A stretch of DNA of 64,000 nucleotides from Pseudomonas sp. DC1.2 (GCF_034351645.1 NZ_CP133782.1:3787001-3851000); one strand, 5' to 3'. Positions 35,175 through 45,280 are shown, counted from the stretch's first letter. Translations and numbers: made by a program. Notes: generated by a model from the letters alone, not told the origin.

Positions 35175-36131
35175 ATGAACCCCAATCAACTCACAGAGCA
35201 ACTCGGCCTGTTCCTCGATGTACTGGAAACCGGCAGTTTTTCCGCCGCGTCACGTCGCCATCCGCTAACGCCTTCGGCGGTCGCACGGCGTATCGATAGT
35301 CTTGAAAACGCGGTCGGCAGCCAGTTGTTCATCCGCAGCACTCATGCAGTACGCGCGACACCGGCCGGCCTGGCTTTTGCCGAACGTGCCCGACGCATCG
35401 TTGCCGAACTGCGACTGGCCCGGGCCGAAGCCGTCTCATTGAGTAGCGCACCGGAGGGGCTGCTTCGAGTCGATGCACCGGCAGCGTTCGGACGCAGACA
35501 TCTGGCGCCCGTGATTGCCGACTTTCTGATGCTCTACCCCAATCTCGATGTGCAATTGCACCTGATCGACAGTTTTGTCGACATGCAGGGTTTGAATTTA
35601 GGCAAGGTCGATCTGGTGCTGCGTGCTGGGCAAATGGCCGATACCCGACTGGTGGCCACGCCGCTGGCGAACATGGTTCGCATCGCCTGTGCCAGCCCCG
35701 ATTACTTGAAACGTCGGGGCGTACCAATCGATCCTACGCAGTTGACCGAGCACGATGGTCTTGACTGGGACGGCCTCGCCCCAGCTTTTGCCTGGCGCTT
35801 CGAACGCGAGGGGCATATGCACTTTCACCGCCCTGCGCGTATCAGAATGAAAGCCAACAATGCCGAAGCGCTGGTGTGCGGCGCGTTGGCCGGACTGGGC
35901 ATCGCCCATTTGCCGACGTGGCTGGCCAGCGAGTACCTGTTGCGAGGGGAGCTGTTGCCATTGTTCTGCGAAAGCGGCCTGCCGAAAGCGGAAACGACAG
36001 GCATCTATGCGTTGCGCCTTGAGCAGCATGCGAACGCACGCAGTCGTTTGCTGCTGGAATACCTGAAAACCCGCTTTAGCCCCATCCCGCCATGGGATCT
36101 AGCGCTGCAAAGCGACCTGCATCGGCACTAG
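35175..36131 (+). CDS. LysR-family transcriptional regulator
   Basis: A 318-residue regulator of the large LysR subgroup that includes DsdC/AaeR-like proteins. The DNA-binding helix region is in GLFLDVLETGSFSAASRRHP and TPSAVARRIDSLENA, and the C-terminal domain begins LLRVDAPAAFGRRHLAP. ATG 35175 is the family start; the frame from 35106 is longer only because it is open. It is divergent from the TauE/SafE gene by 110 bases and may control it. Confidence 0.88.
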   Translation: MNPNQLTEQLGLFLDVLETGSFSAASRRHPLTPSAVARRIDSLENAVGSQLFIRSTHAVRATPAGLAFAERARRIVAELRLARAEAVSLSSAPEGLLRVDAPAAFGRRHLAPVIADFLMLYPNLDVQLHLIDSFVDMQGLNLGKVDLVLRAGQMADTRLVATPLANMVRIACASPDYLKRRGVPIDPTQLTEHDGLDWDGLAPAFAWRFEREGHMHFHRPARIRMKANNAEALVCGALAGLGIAHLPTWLASEYLLRGELLPLFCESGLPKAETTGIYALRLEQHANARSRLLLEYLKTRFSPIPPWDLALQSDLHRH

Positions 36132-36200
36132 CTGATAATTATCTGGCGCATTAAAGGTTCGCCCGCTAGATTCATGACCATTACCGATCAAGGCACCGAC

Positions 36201-36662
36201 ATGACCACCGAACGCAACACCCCGGACACCTGCGATGACCTGCTGCTGAACAATCAGGTCTGCTTCGCGCTCCACTCCACTTCGCTGATGATGACCAAGG
36301 CCTACAAGCCACTTTTGCAAGCACTGGGTCTGACCTATCCGCAGTACCTGGCGATGATGGTGTTGTGGGAACGGGACGGATTGACCGTCGGCGAAATCAG
36401 CACACGCCTACTGACCGATCCCGGCTCATTGACGCCGCTGCTCAAGCGCCTCGAAGTCGAAGGCCTGCTCAGCCGCACTCGTAGCCGCGAAGACGAACGC
36501 GTGGTCATTGTCGAGCTGACCGAGCAAGGCCGCGCGCTAAGAGAAAAGGCTCGCGGCATACCTCAGTGCATCCTCGGTGCCAGTGGCCAGACATTGGAAC
36601 AGTTGAAAACGCTGCAAGCGGATCTCCAGGTACTGCGCAGCAACCTGCAAGCCAGCCTGTAG
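36201..36662 (+). CDS. ohrR: Organic hydroperoxide-sensing repressor OhrR
   Basis: A 153-residue MarR-family repressor. The reactive Cys is in NNQVCFALHSTS (Cys21) and a second Cys lies at 123 (GIPQCILG), close to the 22/127 pair of the two-cysteine Xanthomonas OhrR. Oxidation by organic peroxide should release it from DNA. ATG 36201 with aaggca upstream is chosen over ATG 36174. The ohr target gene is next, and a candidate operator lies between them. It resembles OspR at 20224. Confidence 0.9.
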   Translation: MTTERNTPDTCDDLLLNNQVCFALHSTSLMMTKAYKPLLQALGLTYPQYLAMMVLWERDGLTVGEISTRLLTDPGSLTPLLKRLEVEGLLSRTRSREDERVVIVELTEQGRALREKARGIPQCILGASGQTLEQLKTLQADLQVLRSNLQASL

Positions 36663-36686
36663 TCCAGAGAACGTTATCCATGACCA

Positions 36687-36704
36687 GTGGGAGTAAGCTC
36701 CCAC
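36687..36704 (+). terminator. Small hairpin after ohrR
   Basis: GTGGGAG-TAAG-CTCCCAC, a perfect 7-bp stem 24 bases after the ohrR stop. It also resembles a single REP-like unit; no T run follows, so its role as a terminator is weak. Confidence 0.35.
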
Positions 36705-36856
36705 AGACCCTCTTACAACGTTCCGCCGCCATGCCGCCGCCCTTCTGTCAAAAAATCGGCTGCTAAGAATTTCTAACGAGCGGCTCTAAAGCAACTGTCT
36801 TGACCTCATTCGACCACGTGACTGGCGCCACGGAACGATTTTTCTGAAAATTTATC

Positions 36857-36866
36857 TTGCGCGCAA
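36857..36866. promoter_or_regulatory. Candidate OhrR operator upstream of ohr
   Basis: TTGCGCGCAA is a perfect 10-bp palindrome in AT-rich surroundings, 85-94 bases upstream of the ohr start. The same frame, TTGTGTGCAA, occurs before gpx. Assignment is by position and similarity. Confidence 0.4.
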
Positions 36867-36950
36867 ACTATTAGCGAACTACATTTGCTTCGAACTTACT
36901 TGGCGCACAATTATTTGGCGCTAACACCCCAGTCCAATGAGGCCTACACC

Positions 36951-37370
36951 ATGCAAACTCTCTACACCGCAATCGCAACCTCCACCGGCGGCCGTGATGG
37001 TCGTGCCATTTCCAGCGACAACATTCTCGACGTCAAACTCGCCACTCCGAAAGAACTCGGCGGCGCTGGCGGTGCGGCCACCAACCCTGAGCAACTGTTC
37101 GCGGCCGGCTATTCCGCCTGCTTCATCGGTGCATTGAAATTCGTCGCCAGCCAGACCCAGCGCAAAATCCCGGACAACGCCTCGATCACCGCCCATGTCG
37201 GCATCGGCCAGATCCCCGGCGGTTTCGGCCTCGACATCGACCTGCACATCAGCCTTCCGGGCCTTGAACAAGCCGATGCGCAAAGCTTGGTAGACGCCGC
37301 TCACCAAGTTTGCCCGTACTCCAACGCCACCCGTGGCAACGTCGATGTACGCCTGCACGTTAGCGTCTAA
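36951..37370 (+). CDS. ohr: Organic hydroperoxide resistance protein
   Basis: A 139-residue OsmC-fold thiol peroxidase that reduces organic hydroperoxides using lipoylated partners. The active-site cysteines are Cys57 in GYSACFIGAL and Cys121 in HQVCPYSNATRG, with the Arg of the active site in the early GRDGRAISSD region. ATG 36951 gives the family N-terminus. The gene follows ohrR and a candidate operator, and an alpha/beta hydrolase gene follows 34 bases later, perhaps in the same transcript. Confidence 0.95.
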   Translation: MQTLYTAIATSTGGRDGRAISSDNILDVKLATPKELGGAGGAATNPEQLFAAGYSACFIGALKFVASQTQRKIPDNASITAHVGIGQIPGGFGLDIDLHISLPGLEQADAQSLVDAAHQVCPYSNATRGNVDVRLHVSV

Positions 37371-37404
37371 CAACTGATTCCCTGGCCTGTACAAGGAAAC
37401 CCAC

Positions 37405-38418
37405 ATGCGCACTTTCAGTAAAGTTTTGACCGGTACCGTTCTCGCCCTGTCCATCCACAGTGCATTTGCAGGCGATGGCATTGAACACAGCACCCAGGCA
37501 TTTCTCGATGCGCTGAATGCCGGCACCGGCAAACCGATGGAGCAACTGACGCCTAAAGACGCTCGCGCCGTCCTGACGGGTGCGCAGGCCGGGGTAAAGC
37601 TGACGCTGCCAAAAGCCGATGTCAGTGAGAAAATCATTCAAGTCGACGGTCAATCCATCAGTCTGACCATCGTCCGGCCGGCTGGGGTCAAGAGCGAACT
37701 GCCAGTGTTTATGTTCTTCCACGGCGGGGGCTGGGTGCTGGGGGATTTCCCGACTCACGAACGGCTGGTTCGGGACTTGGTAGTGGGGTCGGGTGCGGCG
37801 GCCGTGTTCGTCAATTACACCCCGTCGCCGGAAGCGCATTACCCGGTGGCGATCAACCAGGCGTATGCCGCCACAAAGTGGGTGGCCGAACACGGGAAGG
37901 AGATCAACGTCGATGGCAAGCGCCTGGCGGTGGCCGGCAACAGCGTGGGTGGCAACATGGCGACCGTCGTGTCGCTGATGGCCAAAGACAAGGGCACACC
38001 CGCTATCAAGTTCCAATTGCTGCTATGGCCTGTCACTGATGCCAGTTTCGAGACAGCCTCCTACAACCAGTTTGCGGAAGGACACTTCCTCACCAAAAAC
38101 ATGATGAAGTGGTTCTGGGATAACTACACCACCGACGCCAAGCAACGTAACGAGATCTACGCCTCACCGCTGCGGGCAACCACCGCACAACTCAAAGGGC
38201 TGCCGCCCGCACTGGTGCAAACCGCCAGCGCCGACGTGCTGCGCGATGAAGGCGAGGCTTACGCCCGCAAGCTCGACGAGGCAGGGGTGCCCGTCACGGC
38301 AGTACGCTACAACGGCATGATCCACGACTACGGCTTACTCAATGTCGTGAGTCAGGTGCCCGAAGTGCGTTCGGCGATACTTCAAGCCTCTGAAGAGCTT
38401 AAGCAACACCTGAAATAA
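37405..38418 (+). CDS. Exported alpha/beta hydrolase (HSL-type esterase)
   Basis: A 337-residue protein with a cleavable signal peptide (LALSIHSAFAGDG, cut near residue 22). The hormone-sensitive-lipase group oxyanion motif HGGGW is near residue 110. The nucleophile is in GNSVGG, the Asp in SADVLRDEG and the His in GMIHDYG. It should hydrolyse short-chain esters in the periplasm. Pseudomonads often carry such a hydrolase next to ohr; a role in clearing oxidised lipid esters is a guess. Confidence 0.87.
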   Translation: MRTFSKVLTGTVLALSIHSAFAGDGIEHSTQAFLDALNAGTGKPMEQLTPKDARAVLTGAQAGVKLTLPKADVSEKIIQVDGQSISLTIVRPAGVKSELPVFMFFHGGGWVLGDFPTHERLVRDLVVGSGAAAVFVNYTPSPEAHYPVAINQAYAATKWVAEHGKEINVDGKRLAVAGNSVGGNMATVVSLMAKDKGTPAIKFQLLLWPVTDASFETASYNQFAEGHFLTKNMMKWFWDNYTTDAKQRNEIYASPLRATTAQLKGLPPALVQTASADVLRDEGEAYARKLDEAGVPVTAVRYNGMIHDYGLLNVVSQVPEVRSAILQASEELKQHLK

Positions 38419-38491
38419 ATAACCTGTTGGAGCACGCTCGCTGACACCAGGTTTCATCGTTGTACTTGAGACAGCCGTTCTGACAGATACA

Positions 38492-38521
38492 AAAAAGCCC
38501 GACTCAAAGGTCGGGCTTTTT
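38492..38521. terminator. Bidirectional terminator between the hydrolase gene and efp
   Basis: AAAAAGCCCGAC and GTCGGGCTTTTT pair around a six-base loop. The two convergent genes share it. Confidence 0.9.
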
Positions 38522-38538
38522 CATTCCTGGGGCTGTGC

Positions 38539-39108
38539 TTATTTGGCACGGCCTTTGTAGGAACCGCCTTCGCGGGTATCGATCTCGATCATGTCGCCGA
38601 TTTCGATGAAGTCAGCAACCGACAGCTCGGTACCGTTCTTCAGTTTGGCAGGCTTCATCACCTTGCCGGAAGTGTCGCCGCGAGCGGAACCTTCGGTGTA
38701 GTCGATCTGACGCACGATAGTGGTCGGCAGTTCTACGGAAACCAGGCGTTCTTCGAAGAAGATCGCTTCGCATACATCGGTCATGCCTTCTTCAACGAAA
38801 GGCAGAACGGCTTCGATGTCTTCAGCGTTCAGCTCGTACATGGTGTAGTCGGAGGTGTCCATGAACGTGTAAGTGTCGCCGCTGATGAAGGACAGGGTCG
38901 CTTCTTTGCGGTCGAGGATCACGTCGTCCAATTTGTCGTCAGCGCTGTAAACGATCTCGGTCTTGTAACCGGTCAGCAGGTTCTTCAGCTTGGTTTTCAT
39001 GATCGCGCTGTTACGACCGGACTTGGTGAATTCAGCTTTCTGAACCAGCCAAGGATCGTTTTCGAGACGGATCACGGTACCGGGTTTCAGTTCTTTACCA
39101 GTTTTCAT
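38539..39108 (-). CDS. efp: Translation elongation factor P
   Basis: The 189-residue EF-P relieves ribosomes stalled on polyproline. The modification loop reads TKSGRNSA, with Arg at position 32 rather than the Lys of E. coli. In Pseudomonas this Arg32 is rhamnosylated by EarP, and an earP gene lies immediately upstream on the same strand, which supports the arginine-type pathway. Domains I-III appear complete, ending in [15 protein letters not shown]. Confidence 0.96.
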   Translation of the reverse strand: MKTGKELKPGTVIRLENDPWLVQKAEFTKSGRNSAIMKTKLKNLLTGYKTEIVYSADDKLDDVILDRKEATLSFISGDTYTFMDTSDYTMYELNAEDIEAVLPFVEEGMTDVCEAIFFEERLVSVELPTTIVRQIDYTEGSARGDTSGKVMKPAKLKNGTELSVADFIEIGDMIEIDTREGGSYKGRAK

Positions 39109-39156
39109 TGCGAATATCCGAATTTGGATGGGATTTACAAAAATCTAGGCCGCGTA

Positions 39157-40299
39157 TCATATCCAATTTACCCAAAACTGTACCAGCGCCGCGGCAAGAT
39201 CAGCCTGCAAGGCTTGTTCCAGACACCACGCCTCAGCGTGTTTTTCCAGCTCAGGCCAGTGTTTACGGGCCGCCAGCCACTGGTCGGCCATGCCGTCACC
39301 TGCATTCCAGGCCCGCCACAAACCGCTGATAGCCGCTTCGGCCGGCGCCGAAAGGCCTTTTGTATAGAGCACGAGGAACGCTTCCAGCTTGTCCAGGTGA
39401 ATGTCTTCGTCTTGCGAGTAGATGTGCCAGAGCAACGGCCGACCTGCCCACTGAGCGCGGACAAAGGAGTCTTCGCCGCGCACGGCATTAAAATCGCAGC
39501 TCCACAACAACAGGTCATATTGGTCCTGTGGGACGAATGGCAACACCTGCACCGTCAGAGCACCGCGGACGTGTAGCGCGCCAGGGACCAATCCTTTCAC
39601 CCCGAGCCAGTCCTCGACATCATCGAGAATCCGACCTACAGGCACTAACAGATGGGCCGGGGTCGAGTCAGTCGACATCGCGTCGAACCAGCGCGCCAAC
39701 CCAGTATTTTCGTAGGCAAACAGTGAAATCAACTGCGCTCCTGAAGCACGATTAACCCCCAACCCACGCAGGAAGTCTCGCTGTGCTTCTGGACTTTGCT
39801 GAAACTGCCGACGCCGATCAAGTAATTGGCTTTCACGCAGCAAGCCACCGGTGCCCTTCTGGAATCCCGGAAAAAAGAAGTACTTCTGCACGGTCTTATA
39901 CTTCACCGACGGCAATCCATGGCAGCCGACGACCCAATCCTCGGCGCTCAGATAATCCAGGTTCAACCACAGCGGCGGTTTTTCCCGAACGGCCATCGCG
40001 TTCATGTAGGCAACGGGCAGTTGACAGGCAAACGCGGCAATGACGACGTCGGCTGCCGCAGTGGGTGGCCACTCGGCCGGCCATTGACACACCTCAACCC
40101 CCTGCTGCCACTGCTGCGACACATCGATATCGATTTCCGGGCACAGATGTTCGAGGGCGCGCAGATCATCGACCCACAAACGCACCTCAAGGGCGTGCTC
40201 GGTCACCAGTTGACGGGCCAGGCGCCAAGTCACGCCGATGTCGCCAAAATTGTCGACGACGGTGCAAAAAATATCCCAGCGGGTTTTCAGTTCAGGCAT
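39157..40299 (-). CDS. earP: EF-P arginine rhamnosyltransferase
   Basis: A 380-residue DUF2331 glycosyltransferase of GT-B fold that transfers rhamnose from dTDP-rhamnose to Arg32 of EF-P. The N-terminal motif VVDNFGDIGVTWR carries the two invariant aspartates (16 and 20 here) needed for catalysis, and the sugar-nucleotide site is seen in the C-terminal part (LLLWSCDFNAVRGEDSFVR). The gene is 48 bases upstream of efp on the same strand. The call rests on family motifs and this partnership. Confidence 0.94.
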   Translation of the reverse strand: MPELKTRWDIFCTVVDNFGDIGVTWRLARQLVTEHALEVRLWVDDLRALEHLCPEIDIDVSQQWQQGVEVCQWPAEWPPTAAADVVIAAFACQLPVAYMNAMAVREKPPLWLNLDYLSAEDWVVGCHGLPSVKYKTVQKYFFFPGFQKGTGGLLRESQLLDRRRQFQQSPEAQRDFLRGLGVNRASGAQLISLFAYENTGLARWFDAMSTDSTPAHLLVPVGRILDDVEDWLGVKGLVPGALHVRGALTVQVLPFVPQDQYDLLLWSCDFNAVRGEDSFVRAQWAGRPLLWHIYSQDEDIHLDKLEAFLVLYTKGLSAPAEAAISGLWRAWNAGDGMADQWLAARKHWPELEKHAEAWCLEQALQADLAAALVQFWVNWI

Positions 40300-40423
40300 T
40301 GCAGGCTCCCGTTGGCAAAGGCGCCGATTGTCCGCATAAATTACCCCGTACAGAAGAGCCGACGGCGATTAATCTTCGTGCGACAATCGCCGCTCGCTCG
40401 CGACTATCCGCCAGGAGGCAGCC

Positions 40424-40834
40424 ATGCCCTACCGTCCCAACACGCGCCGCCCATTGCCGATCCGCTTCAATGCAATGCAATTGAGCATCAGCATTGCCGT
40501 GGGAATATGGCTGGGGTTCATCGCCATCGCACTGACATTCTGGCTCGCCTCCGGCTTTATCTTTCCCGAGCAATTGGCACCAGTGACTCAAGCCGTGCAA
40601 CGCCTGGCAAAACCGCCGATGGTGGTGCAACCGACGCCAGACATTCCGACACAGAGCCAGATGTTCGAACAATACAAAGAGAACCTGCGCAAGAACGAGC
40701 AACAGCAAGCCCTTGATCAGGCTCGGACCAATAACCGCAACCTGTCCAACCCGAAATGCCAATTCTGGCTGCAACAGGACCAGACCGCGCCGAATGAAAA
40801 AAGCCGCGCCAACGTTCTGCAATTCTGCGATTGA
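40424..40834 (+). CDS. Hypothetical single-pass membrane protein
   Basis: A 136-residue protein with a basic N-terminus, one transmembrane helix (about residues 19-43) and a Gln- and Pro-rich tail with a late Cys pair (KCQFW and LQFCD) that could form a disulfide if the tail is periplasmic. ATG 40424 follows an excellent ccaggagg. The next gene, a Gre-fold protein, starts three bases after its stop, so they are probably co-expressed. I do not recognise the family. Confidence 0.7.
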   Translation: MPYRPNTRRPLPIRFNAMQLSISIAVGIWLGFIAIALTFWLASGFIFPEQLAPVTQAVQRLAKPPMVVQPTPDIPTQSQMFEQYKENLRKNEQQQALDQARTNNRNLSNPKCQFWLQQDQTAPNEKSRANVLQFCD

Positions 40835-40836
40835 TC

Positions 40837-41319
40837 ATGAACAAACAGATCGTCCACCAACTGATTATCGACAAACTGCGCATCGACCTCGACATCGCAG
40901 AACGTGCGGCGCAAACCGCTTATGAAACCGCAACCCACGAAGAAAATATCGCCGAAAACAAATACGACACGCTCGGACTGGAGGCGTCTTATCTGGCAGC
41001 GGGACAGGCAAAGCGAGTGGAAGAGATCAGGCAATCGCTGAACCTTTGCCAGCACCTGACGTTACGCGCCTATGACGATCAGCGCGGTATCGAAGTCGGC
41101 GCCTTGCTCGGCCTGCAGGACGAAAAGGGGCGCGAGCAATGGTTGTTCCTGGCCCCGGACGCGGCGGGTTTGAAGGTCGATCTGGTGGGGCAATGGATCA
41201 CCGTCATTACCCCCCGCTCACCGCTGGGAAAGAGCTTGCTAGGCAAGTTCGAGGGGGACGAAGTGGACATTCTGGTGGCGGGCGCTCGGCAACAATTCGC
41301 TGTTACCGAGGTGGTTTAG
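40837..41319 (+). CDS. GreA/GreB-fold transcription factor-like protein
   Basis: A 160-residue protein with the two-part Gre layout: an N-terminal helical hairpin with acidic tip (ATHEENIAENKYDT) and a C-terminal FKBP-like domain (VITPRSPLGKSLLGKFEGDE). It should bind in the RNA polymerase secondary channel, but differs from true GreA/GreB in its tip sequence. ATG 40837 is preferred to a TTG two codons earlier. It follows the membrane protein gene by two bases. A standard GreB is encoded at 53612. Confidence 0.8.
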   Translation: MNKQIVHQLIIDKLRIDLDIAERAAQTAYETATHEENIAENKYDTLGLEASYLAAGQAKRVEEIRQSLNLCQHLTLRAYDDQRGIEVGALLGLQDEKGREQWLFLAPDAAGLKVDLVGQWITVITPRSPLGKSLLGKFEGDEVDILVAGARQQFAVTEVV

Positions 41320-41328
41320 GCCGGACGA

Positions 41329-42312
<984 letters not shown>

Positions 42313-42415
42313 TCAAAGCAGGTAGACGCCACGGGCATCAGCGACGGTATATAACTATATTAATGGTTTGAATAATAAATCTAGAACTTTTTATCAAAAT
42401 GCCATTATTCGTGCG

Positions 42416-42919
42416 CTAACGATCCCCTTGGCGCCGACGCTGCACCAGCGGCACCAGGTAAACCGGTACCGGCGAGAGCTGCAACACCCTCGCAGCCGTC
42501 CTGCCCAAGGGCATTTGCGTACCAGCGCCCTGGCTGTGACTACCTACGATCAGTAAATCCACGGAGAGTTTCTGCACCTGGTCGAGAATCACCTGCGACG
42601 GCTCGCCCTGCAGCACCCGCACCGCCTGAATTCGTTGTAAATCCTGTGCGCCTTCGTCCCCCAGTTCTTCACGAAAACTGTCGAGTACCCGTTGCTCGAT
42701 ACTGGCGATCACCGTATTCAGACCCTGACTGTGGAACTCGTTCAACGCCTTTTTATCGAGGTAGCTCTGTAGCACGGACTCAGCGAACAGCCCCATCGGT
42801 TCAACTGCGTGTACGACGTACAAGTCGGCGTTGAATGTTCGCGCCAAGGCCAAGGCATGCTGCATCACGACAGGTGCGTACAACCCGAGGTCAGTGGCAT
42901 ACAGCATTGCGCGAATCAT
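42416..42919 (-). CDS. Universal stress protein family protein
   Basis: A 167-residue single UspA domain. It begins IRAMLYATDLG and contains the ATP-binding pattern VGSHSQGAGTQMPLGRTAARVL (G-2x-G-9x-G(S/T) type), so it probably binds ATP. ATG 42919 is preceded by gaggag; the 42940 start adds an unlikely lead. It is on the same strand as cysB but upstream of it with 112 bases between. Confidence 0.87.
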   Translation of the reverse strand: MIRAMLYATDLGLYAPVVMQHALALARTFNADLYVVHAVEPMGLFAESVLQSYLDKKALNEFHSQGLNTVIASIEQRVLDSFREELGDEGAQDLQRIQAVRVLQGEPSQVILDQVQKLSVDLLIVGSHSQGAGTQMPLGRTAARVLQLSPVPVYLVPLVQRRRQGDR

Positions 42920-43011
42920 ATGAACTCCTCGTGCCAACATGGCGGAGACTGATTCAGCTTAGCAGTGCCATGGCGAGTACGACGGGCCGCACAACGTGTT
43001 GAACCGCGAGC

Positions 43012-43917
43012 TTAGCCCTTCTGTTCATTGCTGATGCCATGGGGCACGTGACCGGTGGCAACCACTTCCCGGGCAAGCTCGCAATGACCAGCCTGATCGT
43101 CGAAAAACACGTCGGCGGCGAAGGCTTCCAGAAATGCCGACTTGGTCAAGCCGCCGAGGAACAGCGATTCATCCAGACGAATGTCCCACTCACGCAAGGT
43201 ACGGATCACCCGCTCATGGGCCGGCGCCGATCGAGCGGTGACCAGGGCCGTGCGGATCGGGCATGCGCCCTCGGGAAATTCACGCTGCAATAAATTGAGT
43301 GCCGCCAGAAAACCTTTGAACGGCCCACCGCCCAATGGCTCTCGCGCAGATTCACGCTCACTGGCCTGAAAGGCTTCGAGGCCGCCCGCCTGATAAACGC
43401 GCTCCGACTCATCGGAAAACAGCACCGCATCACCGTCGAAGGCAATGCGCAGTTCGTCGCTGGCCGCACGGCTCGCGCCACCGGACAGGATGGTCGCCGC
43501 CGCAAAGCCTGCGTCCAGCGCACTGCGCACGTCTTCAGCATGGGTGGACAGAAACAGGTCACAGCCAAAGGCCTTGAGGTACGGGTAAGGACTGCGTCCG
43601 CCGACAAATGCCGCACGGGAAATCGCCAGGCCGTAGTGGTGAATCGAGTTGAACACCCGCAGGCCAGTATCGGCACTGTTGCGCGACACGAGGATCACCT
43701 CGACACGAGCGCGACCGAGTCGAGTATTGAGGTTCAGGAGTTTTTCCACCAACGCAAATGCATCGCCGGGTTCGAGGATTTCGTCTTCGTGCTCGATCTG
43801 ATACTGCCGATAGGCCTCAACCCCGCTCGACAGATAGACCTTGTGGCTTTCACTCAAATCAAACAGCGCGCGAGAAGAAATCGCCAGCACCAATTTGTCG
43901 TCTATTACCTTTGCCAT
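43012..43917 (-). CDS. Cytosolic 5'-nucleotidase (NT5C1-like)
   Basis: A 301-residue protein of the bacterial group related to eukaryotic cytosolic 5'-nucleotidase I. The HAD-like catalytic residues are seen in RIAFDGDAVLFSDESE and FFDDQAGHCELA, and LSSGVEAYRQYQ is typical of the family. It should dephosphorylate nucleoside monophosphates. ATG 43917 fits. It lies 23 bases downstream of the PanE-like gene and probably shares its transcript. Confidence 0.85.
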   Translation of the reverse strand: MAKVIDDKLVLAISSRALFDLSESHKVYLSSGVEAYRQYQIEHEDEILEPGDAFALVEKLLNLNTRLGRARVEVILVSRNSADTGLRVFNSIHHYGLAISRAAFVGGRSPYPYLKAFGCDLFLSTHAEDVRSALDAGFAAATILSGGASRAASDELRIAFDGDAVLFSDESERVYQAGGLEAFQASERESAREPLGGGPFKGFLAALNLLQREFPEGACPIRTALVTARSAPAHERVIRTLREWDIRLDESLFLGGLTKSAFLEAFAADVFFDDQAGHCELAREVVATGHVPHGISNEQKG

Positions 43918-43940
43918 GCCCTTCCCCCCGATTGATCGAC

Positions 43941-44897
43941 TTAAGTATTACGTCGATCGATAAAACTCAAACTGCGATGCAAGCTCTCGATGAGCGGTAA
44001 CTCGCACCCTGCGGCCTTTGCCGCTGCCAGAGGCTTGAGGTAAATGGCGTCCAGTTCCAGCGGGCGCTTGTGCAGAAAATCGTGATACATACTTGGCCAG
44101 TAGTCGGGCATTTTTTCGGTCACGCTCAGCAAATGGTCGGCATAACCGAGCGGCATGTCATGGCCGCAAGCTGTCGCACCGCGGACCACTTCGGCCATCA
44201 ACGCCTTGACCAGCTCCCGACTGTCGACATCGGCCATCAGCGGCGCAGTACTGGCCCCGAGCAAAACCGACAGACCGTTGTAGGGAATGTTCCAGACCAG
44301 TTTTTGCCAACGCGCCTGATGCAGGTTCGGCATGGCCAGGGAGTCGATACCTGCAGCCCGAAATAGCGCGGCCCCCTCCTCTACAATCGCTATGCGCGCC
44401 TTTTCATCGGCGGCAGGACCGCTGTGGTAGCCGACATTCACCGCACCGAGCGCCTGGTGGGTAATGACCCCAGGGTCGGCACGGTGGACGCAAATAAAAC
44501 AGAGCCCGCCGAGCACATGCAGCGAATCTGGAAGCCACTGACGCAGGCTGTCTTCAACGCCCAGGCCATTTTGCAGCAGCAGCACTTTTGCACCGGGCGC
44601 CGCGGCGTGAAGAATGGCAGGGGCAAGATCCGCGTTGCTGGTGGTCTTGGCGCCCACCAGCAACCAGTCACACGGCGGCATGTTTTCGGCCGATGAATAG
44701 GCCTGGACCGGATTCAAGGTCAGCGCTCCATGCACTGCGCTATCCAGTTTCAGGCCGTGCTCGGCCACCGCTGAAAACTCACTGCGCAATAAAAAATGCA
44801 CATCGAAGCCCGCTCGCGCAAGTATTACCCCATAGAACCCACCGATTGCTCCGGTGCCGACAATACCGATTGTCGGTTTTGCAATTGCACCCATCAT
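43941..44897 (-). CDS. 2-dehydropantoate 2-reductase-like protein
   Basis: A 318-residue ketopantoate reductase family member. The NADPH-binding loop GIVGTGAIGGFYG is at the N-terminus, the catalytic Lys is expected in the LVGAKTTSNAD or WQKLVWNIPYNG region, and LQNGLG is conserved. Pseudomonads have several PanE paralogues, so pantothenate synthesis is not certain. ATG 44897 overlaps the thioredoxin-like gene's stop (ATGA) after gaggag. Confidence 0.82.
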   Translation of the reverse strand: MMGAIAKPTIGIVGTGAIGGFYGVILARAGFDVHFLLRSEFSAVAEHGLKLDSAVHGALTLNPVQAYSSAENMPPCDWLLVGAKTTSNADLAPAILHAAAPGAKVLLLQNGLGVEDSLRQWLPDSLHVLGGLCFICVHRADPGVITHQALGAVNVGYHSGPAADEKARIAIVEEGAALFRAAGIDSLAMPNLHQARWQKLVWNIPYNGLSVLLGASTAPLMADVDSRELVKALMAEVVRGATACGHDMPLGYADHLLSVTEKMPDYWPSMYHDFLHKRPLELDAIYLKPLAAAKAAGCELPLIESLHRSLSFIDRRNT

Positions 44898-45280
44898 GGC
44901 AACTCCTCTGCAATTCGAGTCAACGCTTGCTTCAAGGCGGCATTAAGCTCGGTAGGGGTCAAGCGCGACTGTAGCGCCCCAAAGAACTGACCGTCGCGCA
45001 CTACAAACAGCGCCGGTAAATGAAAGACCTCATAACGCTCCACCAGCCCACCGTTGTTTTCCGCATCGACCCAACACAGCCGATCGATCCTCAGATCGAG
45101 TCCAGGCAATTGTTGCCGGGCAAATCGGCAACTGGCGCAGCCGACGCTGGTAAAAACAATCAGTGACACACCACCCATCGCTAGCAGTCGTTGATCGGCG
45201 TCGAAATCGGTCAGTTCCGATTCGGCCACTATACTGGTGGAAACACTGTCAAATGGGCGACACAGGGAATCCGTGTTCAT
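44894..45280 (-). CDS. Thioredoxin-like protein
   Basis: A 128-residue thioredoxin-fold protein without a signal peptide. The redox pair is in SVGCASCRFAR, and the cis-Pro region is in VFHLPALFVVRDG. It should act on cytoplasmic disulfides. The ATG at 45280 shares bases with the ATG of the divergent PilZ gene (CATG). The next start, at MGGVSLIVF, would remove part of the fold, so the shared start is likely real. It is translationally coupled to the PanE-like gene. Confidence 0.82.
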   Translation of the reverse strand: MNTDSLCRPFDSVSTSIVAESELTDFDADQRLLAMGGVSLIVFTSVGCASCRFARQQLPGLDLRIDRLCWVDAENNGGLVERYEVFHLPALFVVRDGQFFGALQSRLTPTELNAALKQALTRIAEELP

